Source: JBIQKZ01 sp044464765 (GTDB lineage Bacteria > Pseudomonadota > Gammaproteobacteria > Burkholderiales > Burkholderiaceae_B). Taken from it: a DNA stretch of 64,000 bases. Position numbers and translations under genes: made by a program. Below the pieces are notes generated by a model. It was not told the origin of the DNA, searched no databases, and saw nothing but the letters and a program-made list of their open reading frames with translations. The DNA lies in NCBI GenBank assembly GCA_044464765.1, contig JBIQKZ010000019.1, positions 1 through 64,000 on the forward strand, given 5' to 3'. Shown piece after piece: positions 1 to 8,420 of this stretch. Positions within the stretch are counted from its first letter, which is position 1, and every line of letters begins with the position of its first letter.

Positions 1-50
1 CAGGTGGGTCAGATTTACTCCGACGGGGTGGGTCAGTATTACACCGGCGC
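1..50. repeat. IS21-like end remnant (GGTGGGTCAG repeats)
   Basis: Two exact copies of GGTGGGTCAG lie at 3-12 and 27-36, 24 bp apart, each followed by an A/T-rich stretch. Spaced repeats of this kind are typical of the terminal regions of IS21-family elements, downstream of istB. No transposase is visible because the window starts here. The right-hand repeat abuts the 3' end of the first gene (stop at 39-41), so an insertion may have set that gene's end. The family assignment rests on the repeat pattern only. Confidence 0.4.
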
Positions 51-1589
51 TAACACATACTCGACCATGAGATCACTAAATTTCAGTGCAGATGCGATAT
101 CCCCCATTCGCTCGGCTTTCATCGCACTGAGGTTTAAGATCATTACAGACTTTTCTGCATCTTTGATTTTGTCGATCACCTTCTCGAATGTTTCGTACTG
201 CTCCGCTTCAAGTAGGAATCTCAGATGGGCTACGACGAACTGAGACGGCCATAACGTGTCATCGGGTATGAGACGGGAGGTGAATTCGATTGCTTTATGA
301 GGCAGTTTGCTGGCGGATAGCTTTTCTGCCAATTCAAATACCACTTCCGGCATCAAGGTCGTTATGTCGTTCCCCCATCGGGAAATGAAACGATCCGCGT
401 GCTGGGCCAATTCCTGTTTTTGCAATGGACTATGGTTATCTTTATCGTGCTTAAGGGCGTGGACTAACAGTCGAACGTAAGCCTCCTCCATTTCAGAGGC
501 GTCATTCAGTATATGCTCACGGCCCACCCATTCTTCGAGCTCGGGTGGTGTTGCCAGTCGAAGGAAGGGCATTATGTCGCTGATTGGGTGACTATTCGCT
601 GCAAGGAACTGGTTGCACCAGGCAGTGCGCTTTTGAGGATTTTCAGTTGCCGCTTTCAGCTCCCTCTGTGATTCGTTCAGCGCGGTCTCGTCACCTAAAG
701 CAGCCTTGCACATCGCAATAGAAGCAGATCGAGTGGGATCAAGATTCGGAAGGTGCTTTTTCAGCGTTTTGAATAAGCTGAGTGGTGCGTAGCCCTGATA
801 AGCGTTGAAAATGGAGCAGGCCAGTTCCTGGACGCGTATATCGGTGCCTTCTGATTGCTCGAATAGCTGAGCAGTGCAGTCAGCCAGATTGTCCAGTCCT
901 TCCTTCACTTCGGGCCGGTTCAACCAAAAGTGACATCTAGCAAGATCAGGGTTGAACTCCATGCCCGTTGCGATGGCAAGAAGCACCCTGGAGTTGTAGG
1001 AGGGAAACCACATATCCAAGTGCTTGACCATTCGCATCATCAGATCTGTTAGTTGCAGTCTGGCGGCACCCTCAACGGTCCCGGTCAGTTCAGCCTCTGT
1101 GGGGCTTCCCTTTCCCGCTGCCTCCAGATACTCCTTGTCTGCGTACAAACGCAGATACGTCTCTTGGGAGTACGGTCCGGGAGGCGATTTTCCTTCAAAA
1201 AGGTCTCTCGCCGCCTGTTCGCGATCAGTACCACTCGACAACTTCAGGAGCGCCGCTAAGCACATGTCCTTAACAACATGATTGCTTGCGGTCGAGATGA
1301 TCTTCGCAACGGTTTTCCAGGCGTCATCGTGATCTTGAGCTTCAACCAGTCCGCTATAGATTGAAATGACCTCTACCAAGGCGGCAGCTTCGGGGTCTCG
1401 CTGGGCCATGGCTTTGAGCATGTCCATCTGAGTTTTGGCCGTAGCGTTATCCTTTTTTCGAAGGCTTTCGAGCACCAAATCCATTGGAGGAATCAGATCA
1501 GCCGGAGCCAGCGATTTGATCTGGACCATGATCTTATCGCCAGCCACGTTATCACCAACACCTGTGTGGCTCTGCTCAATTGTGCTCAC
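39..1589 (-). CDS. Large protein with N-terminal GDNVAGDK tag; possible defence module subunit
   Basis: This is a 516-residue soluble protein without signal peptide or membrane segment. Residues 8-20 carry the tag HTGVGDNVAGDKI; the rest is mainly helical, leucine- and alanine-rich, and looks like a TPR/HEAT-type repeat solenoid. No catalytic motif is obvious. The start is GTG, chosen because an AGGAA ribosome site lies 9 bases upstream and the tag follows directly. It lies 22 bp downstream of a small gene whose product ends in almost the same tag, so the two form an operon. From memory, the pairing of a ~110-residue and a ~500-residue protein with such tags resembles GapS6a/GapS6b antiphage systems; I could not verify this. 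Its A+T-richer codon use than the ICE core suggests separate acquisition. Confidence 0.7.
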   Translation of the reverse strand: MSTIEQSHTGVGDNVAGDKIMVQIKSLAPADLIPPMDLVLESLRKKDNATAKTQMDMLKAMAQRDPEAAALVEVISIYSGLVEAQDHDDAWKTVAKIISTASNHVVKDMCLAALLKLSSGTDREQAARDLFEGKSPPGPYSQETYLRLYADKEYLEAAGKGSPTEAELTGTVEGAARLQLTDLMMRMVKHLDMWFPSYNSRVLLAIATGMEFNPDLARCHFWLNRPEVKEGLDNLADCTAQLFEQSEGTDIRVQELACSIFNAYQGYAPLSLFKTLKKHLPNLDPTRSASIAMCKAALGDETALNESQRELKAATENPQKRTAWCNQFLAANSHPISDIMPFLRLATPPELEEWVGREHILNDASEMEEAYVRLLVHALKHDKDNHSPLQKQELAQHADRFISRWGNDITTLMPEVVFELAEKLSASKLPHKAIEFTSRLIPDDTLWPSQFVVAHLRFLLEAEQYETFEKVIDKIKDAEKSVMILNLSAMKAERMGDIASALKFSDLMVEYVLAPV

Positions 1590-1611
1590 GTATGCGGTTC
1601 CTGATTATTGA

Positions 1612-1953
1612 TCACTGGGTGATTTTGTTGCCTGCTACATTGTCGCCACTGCCGCTGTGAGTTTGAGTGACGGTATTGATTGTGGATGGCGCAGCTATGG
1701 CAGCCTGTGCGTTGATTTCTTGAAGTAGGGTGAGTAATTGCGAGGAATTTTCTAGGCGGCGATTAATGGCTAGCTCACTTAACTCGTCGTTGATATTGAG
1801 TTTCGCAAGTTCGGTGACCAAGGCATCAGCAACCACCTCGTCTTTAATCCAGCTACCTAAACGACTCTTTAGAATATCGCCGCTTAATTGAGCGCCGCGT
1901 TTCAATACGTCGTAAATCGTGCTTGCGATGACTCCGGTAGTAATGAAATCCAT
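1612..1953 (-). CDS. Small helical protein with C-terminal GDNVAGNK tag
   Basis: This 113-residue protein is first gene of a two-gene operon. Residues 1-90 are predicted helical (a hydrophobic N-terminus, then charged helices). Residues 99-111 carry HSGSGDNVAGNKI, matching the N-terminal tag of the downstream partner in 10 of 13 positions. The ATG is preceded by an AAAGGA ribosome site 8 bases upstream. The shared tag sits at the C-terminus here and the N-terminus in the partner, which suggests both proteins bind through the same surface or co-assemble. Function is unknown; a role in a two-component phage-defence system is an inference (see the partner gene for the GapS6 comparison). Confidence 0.7.
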   Translation of the reverse strand: MDFITTGVIASTIYDVLKRGAQLSGDILKSRLGSWIKDEVVADALVTELAKLNINDELSELAINRRLENSSQLLTLLQEINAQAAIAAPSTINTVTQTHSGSGDNVAGNKITQ

Positions 1954-2659
1954 TCTAGATATTCCTTTGGTGTGAGAAAGGTGGTTTTTACGGCAGCTAT
2001 CTTGGGAATATGGTGTAGGCTACAGCCGAACGAATGACTGGATGGCAATATGTGCCCGACCAGCATTGCCACTTCTTGTCGTCTCTTGCCACGAAAGGCA
2101 GTGGCGCCCCTCAAGAATGTATCAAAAATGAACAGGGCAGTGTTGTCGCTGTTGAAGTTCATCACCTAATCAAACCATAACGTCTGCGCTTCGCGCACCG
2201 CGCTGCTCCACGTTCGCTCCCGCTCATCCCTAACGGGACTGGCATTCGCCAGCCTTGCGCATCCCTGACGCCTCCGGCCCGGCTCCCCCGCTTCGGGCCT
2301 GCGCGCTTCGCTTGCCTGCGGGCGACACCAAAGACCTGGCCGTTGCCTGCTCAACCATCTTTCCTGACTTCATCACCTTGTCCGCGACTGTAGCCCGTGG
2401 CCGTGTTCCGTCAAGGCGCGCCAGGCCGTGTCCTCGGCTGCGCCTGCGGGCCGCACCAACCTGTCGCTTTTCTCCTTGACGGCCCACGTTCGTGGGCTCC
2501 TGACCGTCGCGGGCGACGAACTCAGGAAAGACGGTGGCAACGAGGCCAACCAGGTTCTTCGTGCCGACCGCACATCAACAGCTCAAAAGCGTTGGGCTCG
2601 AGTCTTGGAATCCGGTGTGCGGTGAAAAGCCAAACCCTTTCTTTGTCAGGAGAAACCTC
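1954..2659. other. Non-coding stretch between tag module and DUF932 gene
   Basis: About 700 bp without a convincing gene. The left part (to about 2165) holds the promoter of the minus-strand tag operon; an 87-codon minus-strand frame there has no ribosome site or recognisable domain. From about 2180 the sequence becomes very GC-rich, with recurring gcgcttcgc-type words also seen near 6050, and may form a structured leader for the DUF932 gene. Confidence 0.4.
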
Positions 2660-3484
2660 ATGCTTGCATCCCGTTTCGGTTCTCACTCCCCGGTGCTTCG
2701 CAGCGACCGCCCGCTGTCGGACGATCAGATCAGGGCCGTGGTTCCGTCCATTTATGCCGATGCCCCACACGAAAGCCGTTCACAACGCTACAGCTACATC
2801 CCCACAGCGGCGGTGCTGACGGAGCTACGGAAAGAGGGTTTTGAACCCTTCATGGTGACGCAGACCCGCGTGCGCAACGCAGACCGGCGCGAACACACCA
2901 AGCACATGATTCGGCTACGTCATGCCAATCAGGTGAATGACAGCATCGCCAACGAAATCATTCTTTTGAACTCACACGATGGCACGAGCAGTTATCAGAT
3001 GCTGGCCGGGGCGTTTCGTTTCGTGTGCAGCAACGGGCTGGTATGCGGCGATACGGTGGCCGATGTACGCATCCCGCATAAGGGCGACATTACAGGGCAA
3101 GTCATCGAAGGCGCTTATGAAGTGCTGGACGGTTTCGAGCGAGTGCAGGAATCCCGCGAAGCCATGCAAGCCATTACGCTGGACGAGGGCGAAGCCGAAG
3201 TATTCGCCCGCGCCGCGCTGGCCTTGAAATACGACGACCCCGACAAGCCCGCGCCCATCACCGAAAGCCAGATTCTGATGCCGCGCCGGTTTGATGACCG
3301 CCGCTCCGATCTGTGGATGACCTTCAACCGCCTGCAAGAAAACCTGATCAAAGGCGGTTTGCGGGGCCGTAGCGTCAACGGTCGCCGCCAGAGTACCCGA
3401 GCCGTGCAAGGCATTGATACCGACATTCGCCTGAACCGTTCCCTGTGGCTGCTGGCCGAGGGTATGCGCCAGTTGAAAGCCTGA
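2660..3484 (+). CDS. DUF932 family protein
   Basis: This 274-residue cytosolic protein is of the DUF932 family, common on plasmids, ICEs and phages and of unknown biochemical role. The frame is open upstream to 2534, but the start at 2660 is supported by a Shine-Dalgarno AGGAGA seven bases upstream and by the family-like opening MLASRFGS. The central region contains the phrase FRFVCSNGLVCGD (about residues 114-126), typical of the family. It is monocistronic: a long GC-rich leader precedes it and a hairpin followed by CTTTT ends it. Next to ParB, RadC and DUF736 it is part of the conserved left core of Tn4371-like ICEs, a zone suspected of early post-transfer or anti-defence functions. Confidence 0.85.
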   Translation: MLASRFGSHSPVLRSDRPLSDDQIRAVVPSIYADAPHESRSQRYSYIPTAAVLTELRKEGFEPFMVTQTRVRNADRREHTKHMIRLRHANQVNDSIANEIILLNSHDGTSSYQMLAGAFRFVCSNGLVCGDTVADVRIPHKGDITGQVIEGAYEVLDGFERVQESREAMQAITLDEGEAEVFARAALALKYDDPDKPAPITESQILMPRRFDDRRSDLWMTFNRLQENLIKGGLRGRSVNGRRQSTRAVQGIDTDIRLNRSLWLLAEGMRQLKA

Positions 3485-3492
3485 TTCCCCTA

Positions 3493-3529
3493 CGCGGCAG
3501 GGGCAGGCAGCCACCCTTGCCGCGCTTTT
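3493..3529 (+). terminator. Rho-independent terminator after DUF932 gene
   Basis: The arms at 3493-3503 and 3514-3524 form an 11-bp stem with one G-U pair, followed by CTTTT. It lies just after the DUF932 stop and before the parB ribosome site. Confidence 0.75.
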
Positions 3530-3565
3530 CATGGCTGCAATGTAAAACCTCAAGGAGTTTTCACC

Positions 3566-5590
3566 ATGAACGCGATCAATCAAACCGAAACCCAAGCCAT
3601 CGACACCACTACGCAGGAAGTCGCCGCCCCGGCGCAAAACCTGATTGTCGTGCCACTGTCTCAGCTTCGCGCTTCCAAGCGCAATGTACGCAAGATCAAG
3701 CAGTCGGTCGATGCCCTGGCCGAGAGCATCGCCCGCGTGGGGCTGCTGCAAAACCTCACCGTCATCCTGGCTCGCGACGGCGAACATTACGAAGTCGTGG
3801 CCGGTGGCCGCAGGCTCGACGCGCTCAAGCTGCTGGCAAAGACCCGACGCATCCCAAAGGATTGGGAGGTGCCGTGCCTGCTGGTGTCCGACACCAGCGC
3901 CCGCACCGTCAGCCTGACGGAAAACGTGCAGCGTGAAGCCATGCACCCGGCAGACCAGTTTGAAGCGTTCGCGGCGCTGGTGGCCGAAGGTCGGCCCATC
4001 GAAGACATTGCGGCGGATTTCAGCGTGACCCCGCTGGTGGTGCAGCGCCGTTTGAAGCTGGCGAATGTCTCGCGGCGTCTGCTGGCCGATTATCGCGCCG
4101 ATGCCGTCACCCTTGAACAGTTGATGGCGCTTGCCATCACGGATGACCACGCCGCACAGGAAGCCGCGTTCTATGAAGCGCCCGAATGGCAGCGCCAGCC
4201 CGACGCCTTGCGTGATCGGCTGACCGAGCGGGAGATTGACGCGAGCCAGGCGCTGGTGCGTTTCGTCGGGCTGGACGCCTACGAAGCCGCAGGCGGCGGG
4301 ATTCGCCGTGATCTGTTCGCGCAGGACGATAGTGGCGTGTACGTCACCGACGCGGCACTGTTGGAAACACTGGTACGCCAAAAGCTGGACGAACATGCGG
4401 CCACCGTGAAGGCCGAGGGGTGGGCATGGGTGGATGCCACGCCCGCCGCCACCTATGCAGACCTGCAAACCTTTCAACGCACCCCGCGTGAACGGCGCAA
4501 CCCCACCAAGCGGGAAAGTGATCGGATAGAGAAACTGGAAGCCAAGATGCAAGCCATAGGGGAAGCCATTGATGCGGCACTGGACGAAGACGACGAGGAA
4601 AAGGCCGATGCCTTGCAGGAAGAAGGCGATAGCCTGGGCGAACAGTTGCAGGCACTGGAAGATCGCTTGCTGGATTACGCCCCGAACGTCAAAGCCGCCG
4701 CCGGTGCCATCATCACCCTTGACGGGCAAGGTCAGATTGTCGTGCAGCGCGGCCTGATGCGGGAAGCCGAAGCGAAGGCGCTGCGCACCTTGGAACGGCT
4801 GCGGCAGGGATTCAGCGGCGAGGACGATGCGCACGGAGACTACGAGGATGACGGCCAGCTAAAAGCTGCCGTCATGTCCGACCGGCTGGCGCAACGCTTG
4901 AGCGCCCACCGCACCGCCGCGCTGCAAATCGAACTGGCGCAGAACCCGCACGCCGCCTTGGCTGCGGTGGTGCATGGCATGGTGCAGACGGTCTTGAAAA
5001 AGGGTTATTACTATCGTGACAGTTTGCCGCTGGAAATACGGCTTACCGTGCAAGACCGGCTGGAAAGCATGGCCCCGGACTGGCCGGAATCGCCCGCTGC
5101 GGTGGCCTTGCGTGAAATGCAACAGGCGATAGGAGCAGAGTTGCCACAGAACGGCACTGACCTGTTTGCCGTCTTGTTGGCAAAACCGCAGGATGAACTG
5201 GTGCGGCTGATGGCGGTATGCGCGGCAGCGACCGTGGATGCGGTGATATCCCGCGCCAACGAGCACCAACCGGGAGCGGATCTGGCGCAGGCGGTGGGTT
5301 TGGATATGGCAGCATGGTGGCAGCCGACCGCCGAGGGTTATTTCCAGCACATTTCCAAGGCCATGATTTTGGATGCAGTGGGCGAGTTCGCACCTGACTA
5401 CGTTTCCCGGCTGGCGAAGCTCAAGAAAACGGACATTGCCAGCGAAGCGGAACGGCTGGTGCAGGGTACGGGCTGGATGCCCGCCATCTTCCGGGGGGAA
5501 GAGCCGCAGGATACGGCGGCAGACGAAGGCGGCGCAACCGCCGAGGATGCCGACGCGCCCACTGAACCGGCTGATGTAGTAGCGGCATAA
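3566..5590 (+). CDS. parB: ParB/RepB/Spo0J-family protein
   Basis: This 674-residue protein has an N-terminal ParB/sulfiredoxin-like domain at about residues 28-125: VPLSQLRASKRNVRK, then VAGGRRLDALK and the TENVQRE box. A helix-turn-helix region follows (IEDIAADFSVTPLVVQRRLKLA). The long, acidic C-terminal half (with runs such as DEDDEEK) is lineage-specific and much larger than chromosomal ParB. In this family the ParB fold binds centromere-like DNA and uses CTP, but plasmid versions of this size outside a parA operon may have other roles, including nuclease or anti-defence functions. Here it stands alone, not beside parA at 11482, so calling it the partition partner would be a guess. Ribosome site AAGGAG is nine bases before ATG. 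Two strong hairpins follow it. Confidence 0.9.
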   Translation: MNAINQTETQAIDTTTQEVAAPAQNLIVVPLSQLRASKRNVRKIKQSVDALAESIARVGLLQNLTVILARDGEHYEVVAGGRRLDALKLLAKTRRIPKDWEVPCLLVSDTSARTVSLTENVQREAMHPADQFEAFAALVAEGRPIEDIAADFSVTPLVVQRRLKLANVSRRLLADYRADAVTLEQLMALAITDDHAAQEAAFYEAPEWQRQPDALRDRLTEREIDASQALVRFVGLDAYEAAGGGIRRDLFAQDDSGVYVTDAALLETLVRQKLDEHAATVKAEGWAWVDATPAATYADLQTFQRTPRERRNPTKRESDRIEKLEAKMQAIGEAIDAALDEDDEEKADALQEEGDSLGEQLQALEDRLLDYAPNVKAAAGAIITLDGQGQIVVQRGLMREAEAKALRTLERLRQGFSGEDDAHGDYEDDGQLKAAVMSDRLAQRLSAHRTAALQIELAQNPHAALAAVVHGMVQTVLKKGYYYRDSLPLEIRLTVQDRLESMAPDWPESPAAVALREMQQAIGAELPQNGTDLFAVLLAKPQDELVRLMAVCAAATVDAVISRANEHQPGADLAQAVGLDMAAWWQPTAEGYFQHISKAMILDAVGEFAPDYVSRLAKLKKTDIASEAERLVQGTGWMPAIFRGEEPQDTAADEGGATAEDADAPTEPADVVAA

Positions 5591-5603
5591 CCTTGAAGAT
5601 AAA

Positions 5604-5633
5604 CCAGCGCCCCGGCTGGAACCGGGGCGCTGG
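5604..5633 (+). terminator. 12-bp perfect hairpin after parB
   Basis: CCAGCGCCCCGG (5604-5615) and its exact complement (5622-5633) enclose a 6-base loop, 13 bases after the parB stop. A/T bases flank it (AAA before, GGTTTA after). It is probably a terminator or mRNA 3' end. Confidence 0.65.
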
Positions 5634-5653
5634 CGGTTTATGAGCTCATTTAG

Positions 5654-5690
5654 CACCGTCCCCCATGTCCTTCTGCCATGGGGGACGGTG
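5654..5690. repeat. 14-bp perfect inverted repeat
   Basis: CACCGTCCCCCATG (5654-5667) and its exact complement (5677-5690) enclose a 9-base loop. No T-run follows on either strand, so a DNA- or RNA-level structure other than a simple terminator is possible. It is the second strong hairpin within 60 bp. Confidence 0.65.
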
Positions 5691-6308
5691 AGCAAAATCC
5701 GGGCGCTGCATCGCCGCGCCCGGTGATAACAGCCAAAGCGAAAAGCCAAATCAGCCGTTCGCCGCCCACGGGGCCAGCGGCGACCGGAACCTATGAGACC
5801 AGCGCGCCTGGGGGCGGGTGGTCATCGCTGCGCTGAACAATTAGCAGCCCATCCAGGCGCAAGGCACGGAGTGACAAGGGCTGTCATAAAGTCTTCATCT
5901 CTTATACACAGGCTTGCTCACAGAATCTGTGGATAAGTCCGTGCGTGTCGGCGCGAGCGCCGCCAGGCTCTCGGGCTACGCCCCGTGCCGGCTTTGCCGT
6001 CACGGCCATTCGGCTTCCATCCCTCACGCCTTCGCGCCAGGGGCGCTGCGTGCTTCGCTTGCACGTTGCGCGATCTGCAACGATTACAGTCTGGCTGCGT
6101 TTCACGCAGAAGGTGTCAACGCAAACCCGAGTGACACGGTGGGGGCTGTTTTGCTTCCGGTCATTGTGTCATGCCGGTCTCGATTTCAAGGGCGGCGCGT
6201 CGCCGTGGACGCCGCTTGCGGCCGCTGGCCGTCTTCGACCCTTGAAATCTGCGCTGCGCCATGCCTTCCGGGTTCCGGGCAATCCCGCCCTGAACACTGG
6301 AGAGCATC
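5691..6308. other. Long non-coding leader before radC
   Basis: About 620 bp with no supported gene. It contains two consensus DnaA boxes (annotated separately), short GC palindromes around 5950 and gcttcgc-type words near 6050. The final bases hold the radC ribosome site (GGAGAG, 4 bases before the ATG). Confidence 0.5.
5902..5936. promoter_or_regulatory. Pair of consensus DnaA boxes in inverted orientation
   Basis: TTATACACA (5902-5910) matches the TTATNCACA DnaA box exactly, and TGTGGATAA (5928-5936) is the exact reverse complement of TTATCCACA. They face each other 17 bp apart in an otherwise non-coding stretch. Two perfect boxes this close suggest a DnaA-dependent site, such as part of a replication origin or a DnaA-regulated promoter. 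Function is inferred. Confidence 0.5.
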
Positions 6309-6836
6309 ATGAATAACACCATCGCTGCGTTGAGCTATGACAATATGGATGAGACATGCGCCTTGTATGTACGCAGTCCCAGCGGCCGCTATAAGCTGGC
6401 CAGCGACGAGCAGATTCTGGCCGCTGGCCGTACGGCTGCGGAAAGCTTGGTTTCCCAATCTTCGCCGGTCGATCAACCGACCAAGGTGAAGCAGTTTTTT
6501 CAGGCCAAGCTGGCTGGGTTGGGGCACGAATGCGCCGCCTTCCTTTATCTAGACTCACGTTTCAAGCCAATTCGCTATATCGAGCAAGGGCCGGGCACGT
6601 TGAGTCAGGCCAGCGTCTATCCTCGCGAGATCGTGAAAACCGCCCTACGTTTGAACGCTGCCGCGCTCATCATGGCGCATAACCATCCGTCGGGTTCAAC
6701 TGAACCAAGCATGGCTGACCTGAACCTGACCAAACATCTGAAAAATGCGCTGGCGCTGATAGATGTACGGTTTCTCGATCATGTCATTGTGACGGCGGTA
6801 AGCACGGCCTCACTGGCAGAGCAGGGGCAGATGTAA
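6309..6836 (+). CDS. radC: RadC-family (JAB/MPN) protein
   Basis: This 175-residue protein is a single JAB1/MPN-like domain. The metal site signature HNHPSGS lies at residues 124-130 with the distal aspartate at D137, so all expected zinc ligands are present. The N-terminal helix-hairpin-helix part of chromosomal RadC is lacking, as is usual for plasmid- and ICE-borne versions. Biochemical activity of RadC proteins is unsettled; the JAB fold implies a metallopeptidase-like or DNA-related hydrolase. It is monocistronic, preceded by about 620 bp of non-coding DNA and followed by a 13-bp perfect hairpin. The context is the ICE left core with ParB and DUF736. Confidence 0.9.
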   Translation: MNNTIAALSYDNMDETCALYVRSPSGRYKLASDEQILAAGRTAAESLVSQSSPVDQPTKVKQFFQAKLAGLGHECAAFLYLDSRFKPIRYIEQGPGTLSQASVYPREIVKTALRLNAAALIMAHNHPSGSTEPSMADLNLTKHLKNALALIDVRFLDHVIVTAVSTASLAEQGQM

Positions 6837-6844
6837 GCCCCAAA

Positions 6845-6875
6845 AACACTGCAGGGCCGGGCGCCCTGCAGTGTT
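6845..6875. terminator. 13-bp perfect hairpin after radC
   Basis: AACACTGCAGGGC (6845-6857) and its exact complement (6863-6875) enclose a 5-base loop, nine bases after the radC stop. No T-run follows on the plus strand, but an A-run precedes it, so on the minus strand it reads as a classical intrinsic terminator (hairpin then T5). Confidence 0.7.
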
Positions 6876-7474
6876 GTCAGATCGGCAGGGTCAAGTGCTT
6901 TCGGTTTCTTTCTATATGGCGCCCCGCCAAAGGCGGCACGGGTAAGGCTACGCCTTGGCTTGCTGGCGCAGGTTGTGCGCAAGCGTGCTGTCCTCGATGC
7001 TGGCAATTCCTTGTCTGGACATCACGAGGGGCGGTTCACCGACACGTCGCCAAGCCTGGTTTATGAAATTTCCACACCGCGCTTTCAAAGACAGCGCCGC
7101 AGCGTGCGGCGGGGACATTTTCACCCAACATCGGCAGCCTGGTTCTTGCTCGCATCAGGGCGCTTGCCGGTCAAGCCTGTATGCGGAGAAGCCGCGTCCG
7201 CCATCTCTCTTTGCAGGACGGTCGGCCTGTACGTCCTTGTCTTGTCGTGAATCCTGGCGGGGGACGGCAAGCCTTGGGCTCATTGGCCGCAACCGTCCAG
7301 CACAAACAATTTCCCCGCCGCCGTGGGCGGCTTCCTCGCGGGACAAATTCTTTGTGCTTCCCGGCCCTTCACGTTGTTACGGCCGCTGGCGCGGTGCGGC
7401 CCGCCCACCCCCGCCGACCGGATCACAACAAGGACGCACTGGCGCGACCTTGAATTCATGAAAGGAGTATCACC
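6876..7474. other. Long non-coding leader before DUF736 gene
   Basis: About 600 bp of GC-rich sequence without a supported gene; the open frames on both strands lack ribosome sites and domain-like composition. The last 20 bases hold a good ribosome site (AAAGGAG, 8 bases before the DUF736 ATG). Confidence 0.45.
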
Positions 7475-7789
7475 ATGGCTACCATCGGCACCTTCACCGC
7501 AGACAACAACGGCTACGCCGGCACCTTGCGCACCCTGACGCTTAACGTCAAGGTCAAGCTGGTACCTAACGATAAGGGCGAAAACGACAAAGCCCCCGAC
7601 TTTCGCTTGCAGGCCGCCGGCAATGACATCGGCGCGGCGTGGAAGAAAACCAGCGAGGCCGGGCGGGAATACCTGTCGGTGACCCTGGATGACCCCTCGT
7701 TTCCGGCCACCGTCTATGCTCGCCTGATCGAAGGCGAGGACGGCACGCATGACCTGCTGTGGACGCGCAGCAAGCCGCAAGCGGCTTAA
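7475..7789 (+). CDS. DUF736 family protein
   Basis: This 104-residue protein has the DUF736 opening MATIGTFTADNNGYAGTL and the conserved phrase DFRLQAAGNDIGAAWKK near residues 47-63. The family is small, soluble and beta-rich, found on plasmids and ICEs of alpha- and betaproteobacteria, with no established function. Ribosome site AAAGGAG fits the ATG. It forms its own unit between a ~600-bp non-coding leader and a 9-bp GC hairpin, and is convergent with the HTH regulator downstream. Confidence 0.88.
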   Translation: MATIGTFTADNNGYAGTLRTLTLNVKVKLVPNDKGENDKAPDFRLQAAGNDIGAAWKKTSEAGREYLSVTLDDPSFPATVYARLIEGEDGTHDLLWTRSKPQAA

Positions 7790-7796
7790 ACCACTA

Positions 7797-7818
7797 CGCC
7801 CCGCCTTTTGGCGGGGCG
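7797..7818. terminator. Hairpin between convergent DUF736 and HTH genes
   Basis: CGCCCCGCC (7797-7805), loop TTTT, GGCGGGGCG (7810-7818): a 9-bp perfect GC stem placed between two convergent genes. It probably works as a bidirectional transcription barrier, though no long T-run follows. Confidence 0.6.
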
Positions 7819-7859
7819 CATCCACTCAAAGGCCCATGGCGGCGCAGCCGCCACAGACC

Positions 7860-8156
7860 TTACTCTGAGACCTTACCTTCGGTAAGCCGGGTTTCTGTTC
7901 GGCTCATGAGCACTGTCGTGCTGCATTCGAGTGCGCCGGCGATCTTGAAGATGATGGCAAGCGTGGGCATGTGCTCGCCGCGCTCGATCTTGCCCAGGTG
8001 GGAGCGCTCAATGTTGGCGAGATTCGCTAACATTTCCTGGGCGATGCCGCGCTCCGTTCGTAAGGCACGCACCGCCGCGCCGAAGGCTTGCGCCAGTTCG
8101 GCATCATACGTTGTGGTGCCGGTTGGCCGGCCGCGCTGTACAGGACGCTTTTTCAT
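7860..8156 (-). CDS. XRE-family HTH regulator
   Basis: This 98-residue protein has an N-terminal basic segment (MKKRPVQRGRP) and a Cro/C1-type helix-turn-helix at about residues 25-80, with the typical pattern RTERGIAQEMLANLANIERSHLGKIERGEHMPTL. The ATG at 8156 is preferred over an upstream TTG that adds nine residues, although neither has a strong ribosome site. It is divergent from the DUF2958 gene across about 260 bp and is likely to repress that shared promoter region. Tn4371-like ICEs commonly carry such a regulator at this place, where it may control excision or transfer genes (inference). Confidence 0.88.
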   Translation of the reverse strand: MKKRPVQRGRPTGTTTYDAELAQAFGAAVRALRTERGIAQEMLANLANIERSHLGKIERGEHMPTLAIIFKIAGALECSTTVLMSRTETRLTEGKVSE

Positions 8157-8420
8157 AGACAAAAGCGTCGTTGATGGGCACAATTAAAACCACGTTATCT
8201 TTAACTCATTCATCTGGGTTTCATCTTTTTCTTGTGTAATGACAGAAAACCGTGAGAACGGATTCCCTTAAAAGCGGAGAATCACAATGGTGCCTTTTAG
8301 GGTTTATGCACAAGCGGCATTACGATTGCCCGCTTTTACGGATTCGAGACAAACCGCTTCCGGGTCTCTGCACGAACGCACAAAGACAGATCAGGGGCTT
8401 TACGCTTTGGCAGAACACAC

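Noticed and set aside
1902..2165. 87-codon minus-strand frame upstream of the tag module
   Set aside because: Overlaps the start of a better gene, no ribosome site and no recognisable domain.
2972..4834. Long minus-strand open frame (620 codons) opposite DUF932 and parB
   Set aside because: Shadow of high-GC coding on the plus strand; no ribosome site and composition unlike a protein.
4859..5749. Minus-strand open frame opposite the 3' end of parB
   Set aside because: Antisense shadow; it crosses both hairpins and has no start signal.
5898..5910. TCTCTTATACACA resembling the Tn5 mosaic end or adapter sequence
   Set aside because: Only a 13-base match; a DnaA box explains the core and no partner end is present.
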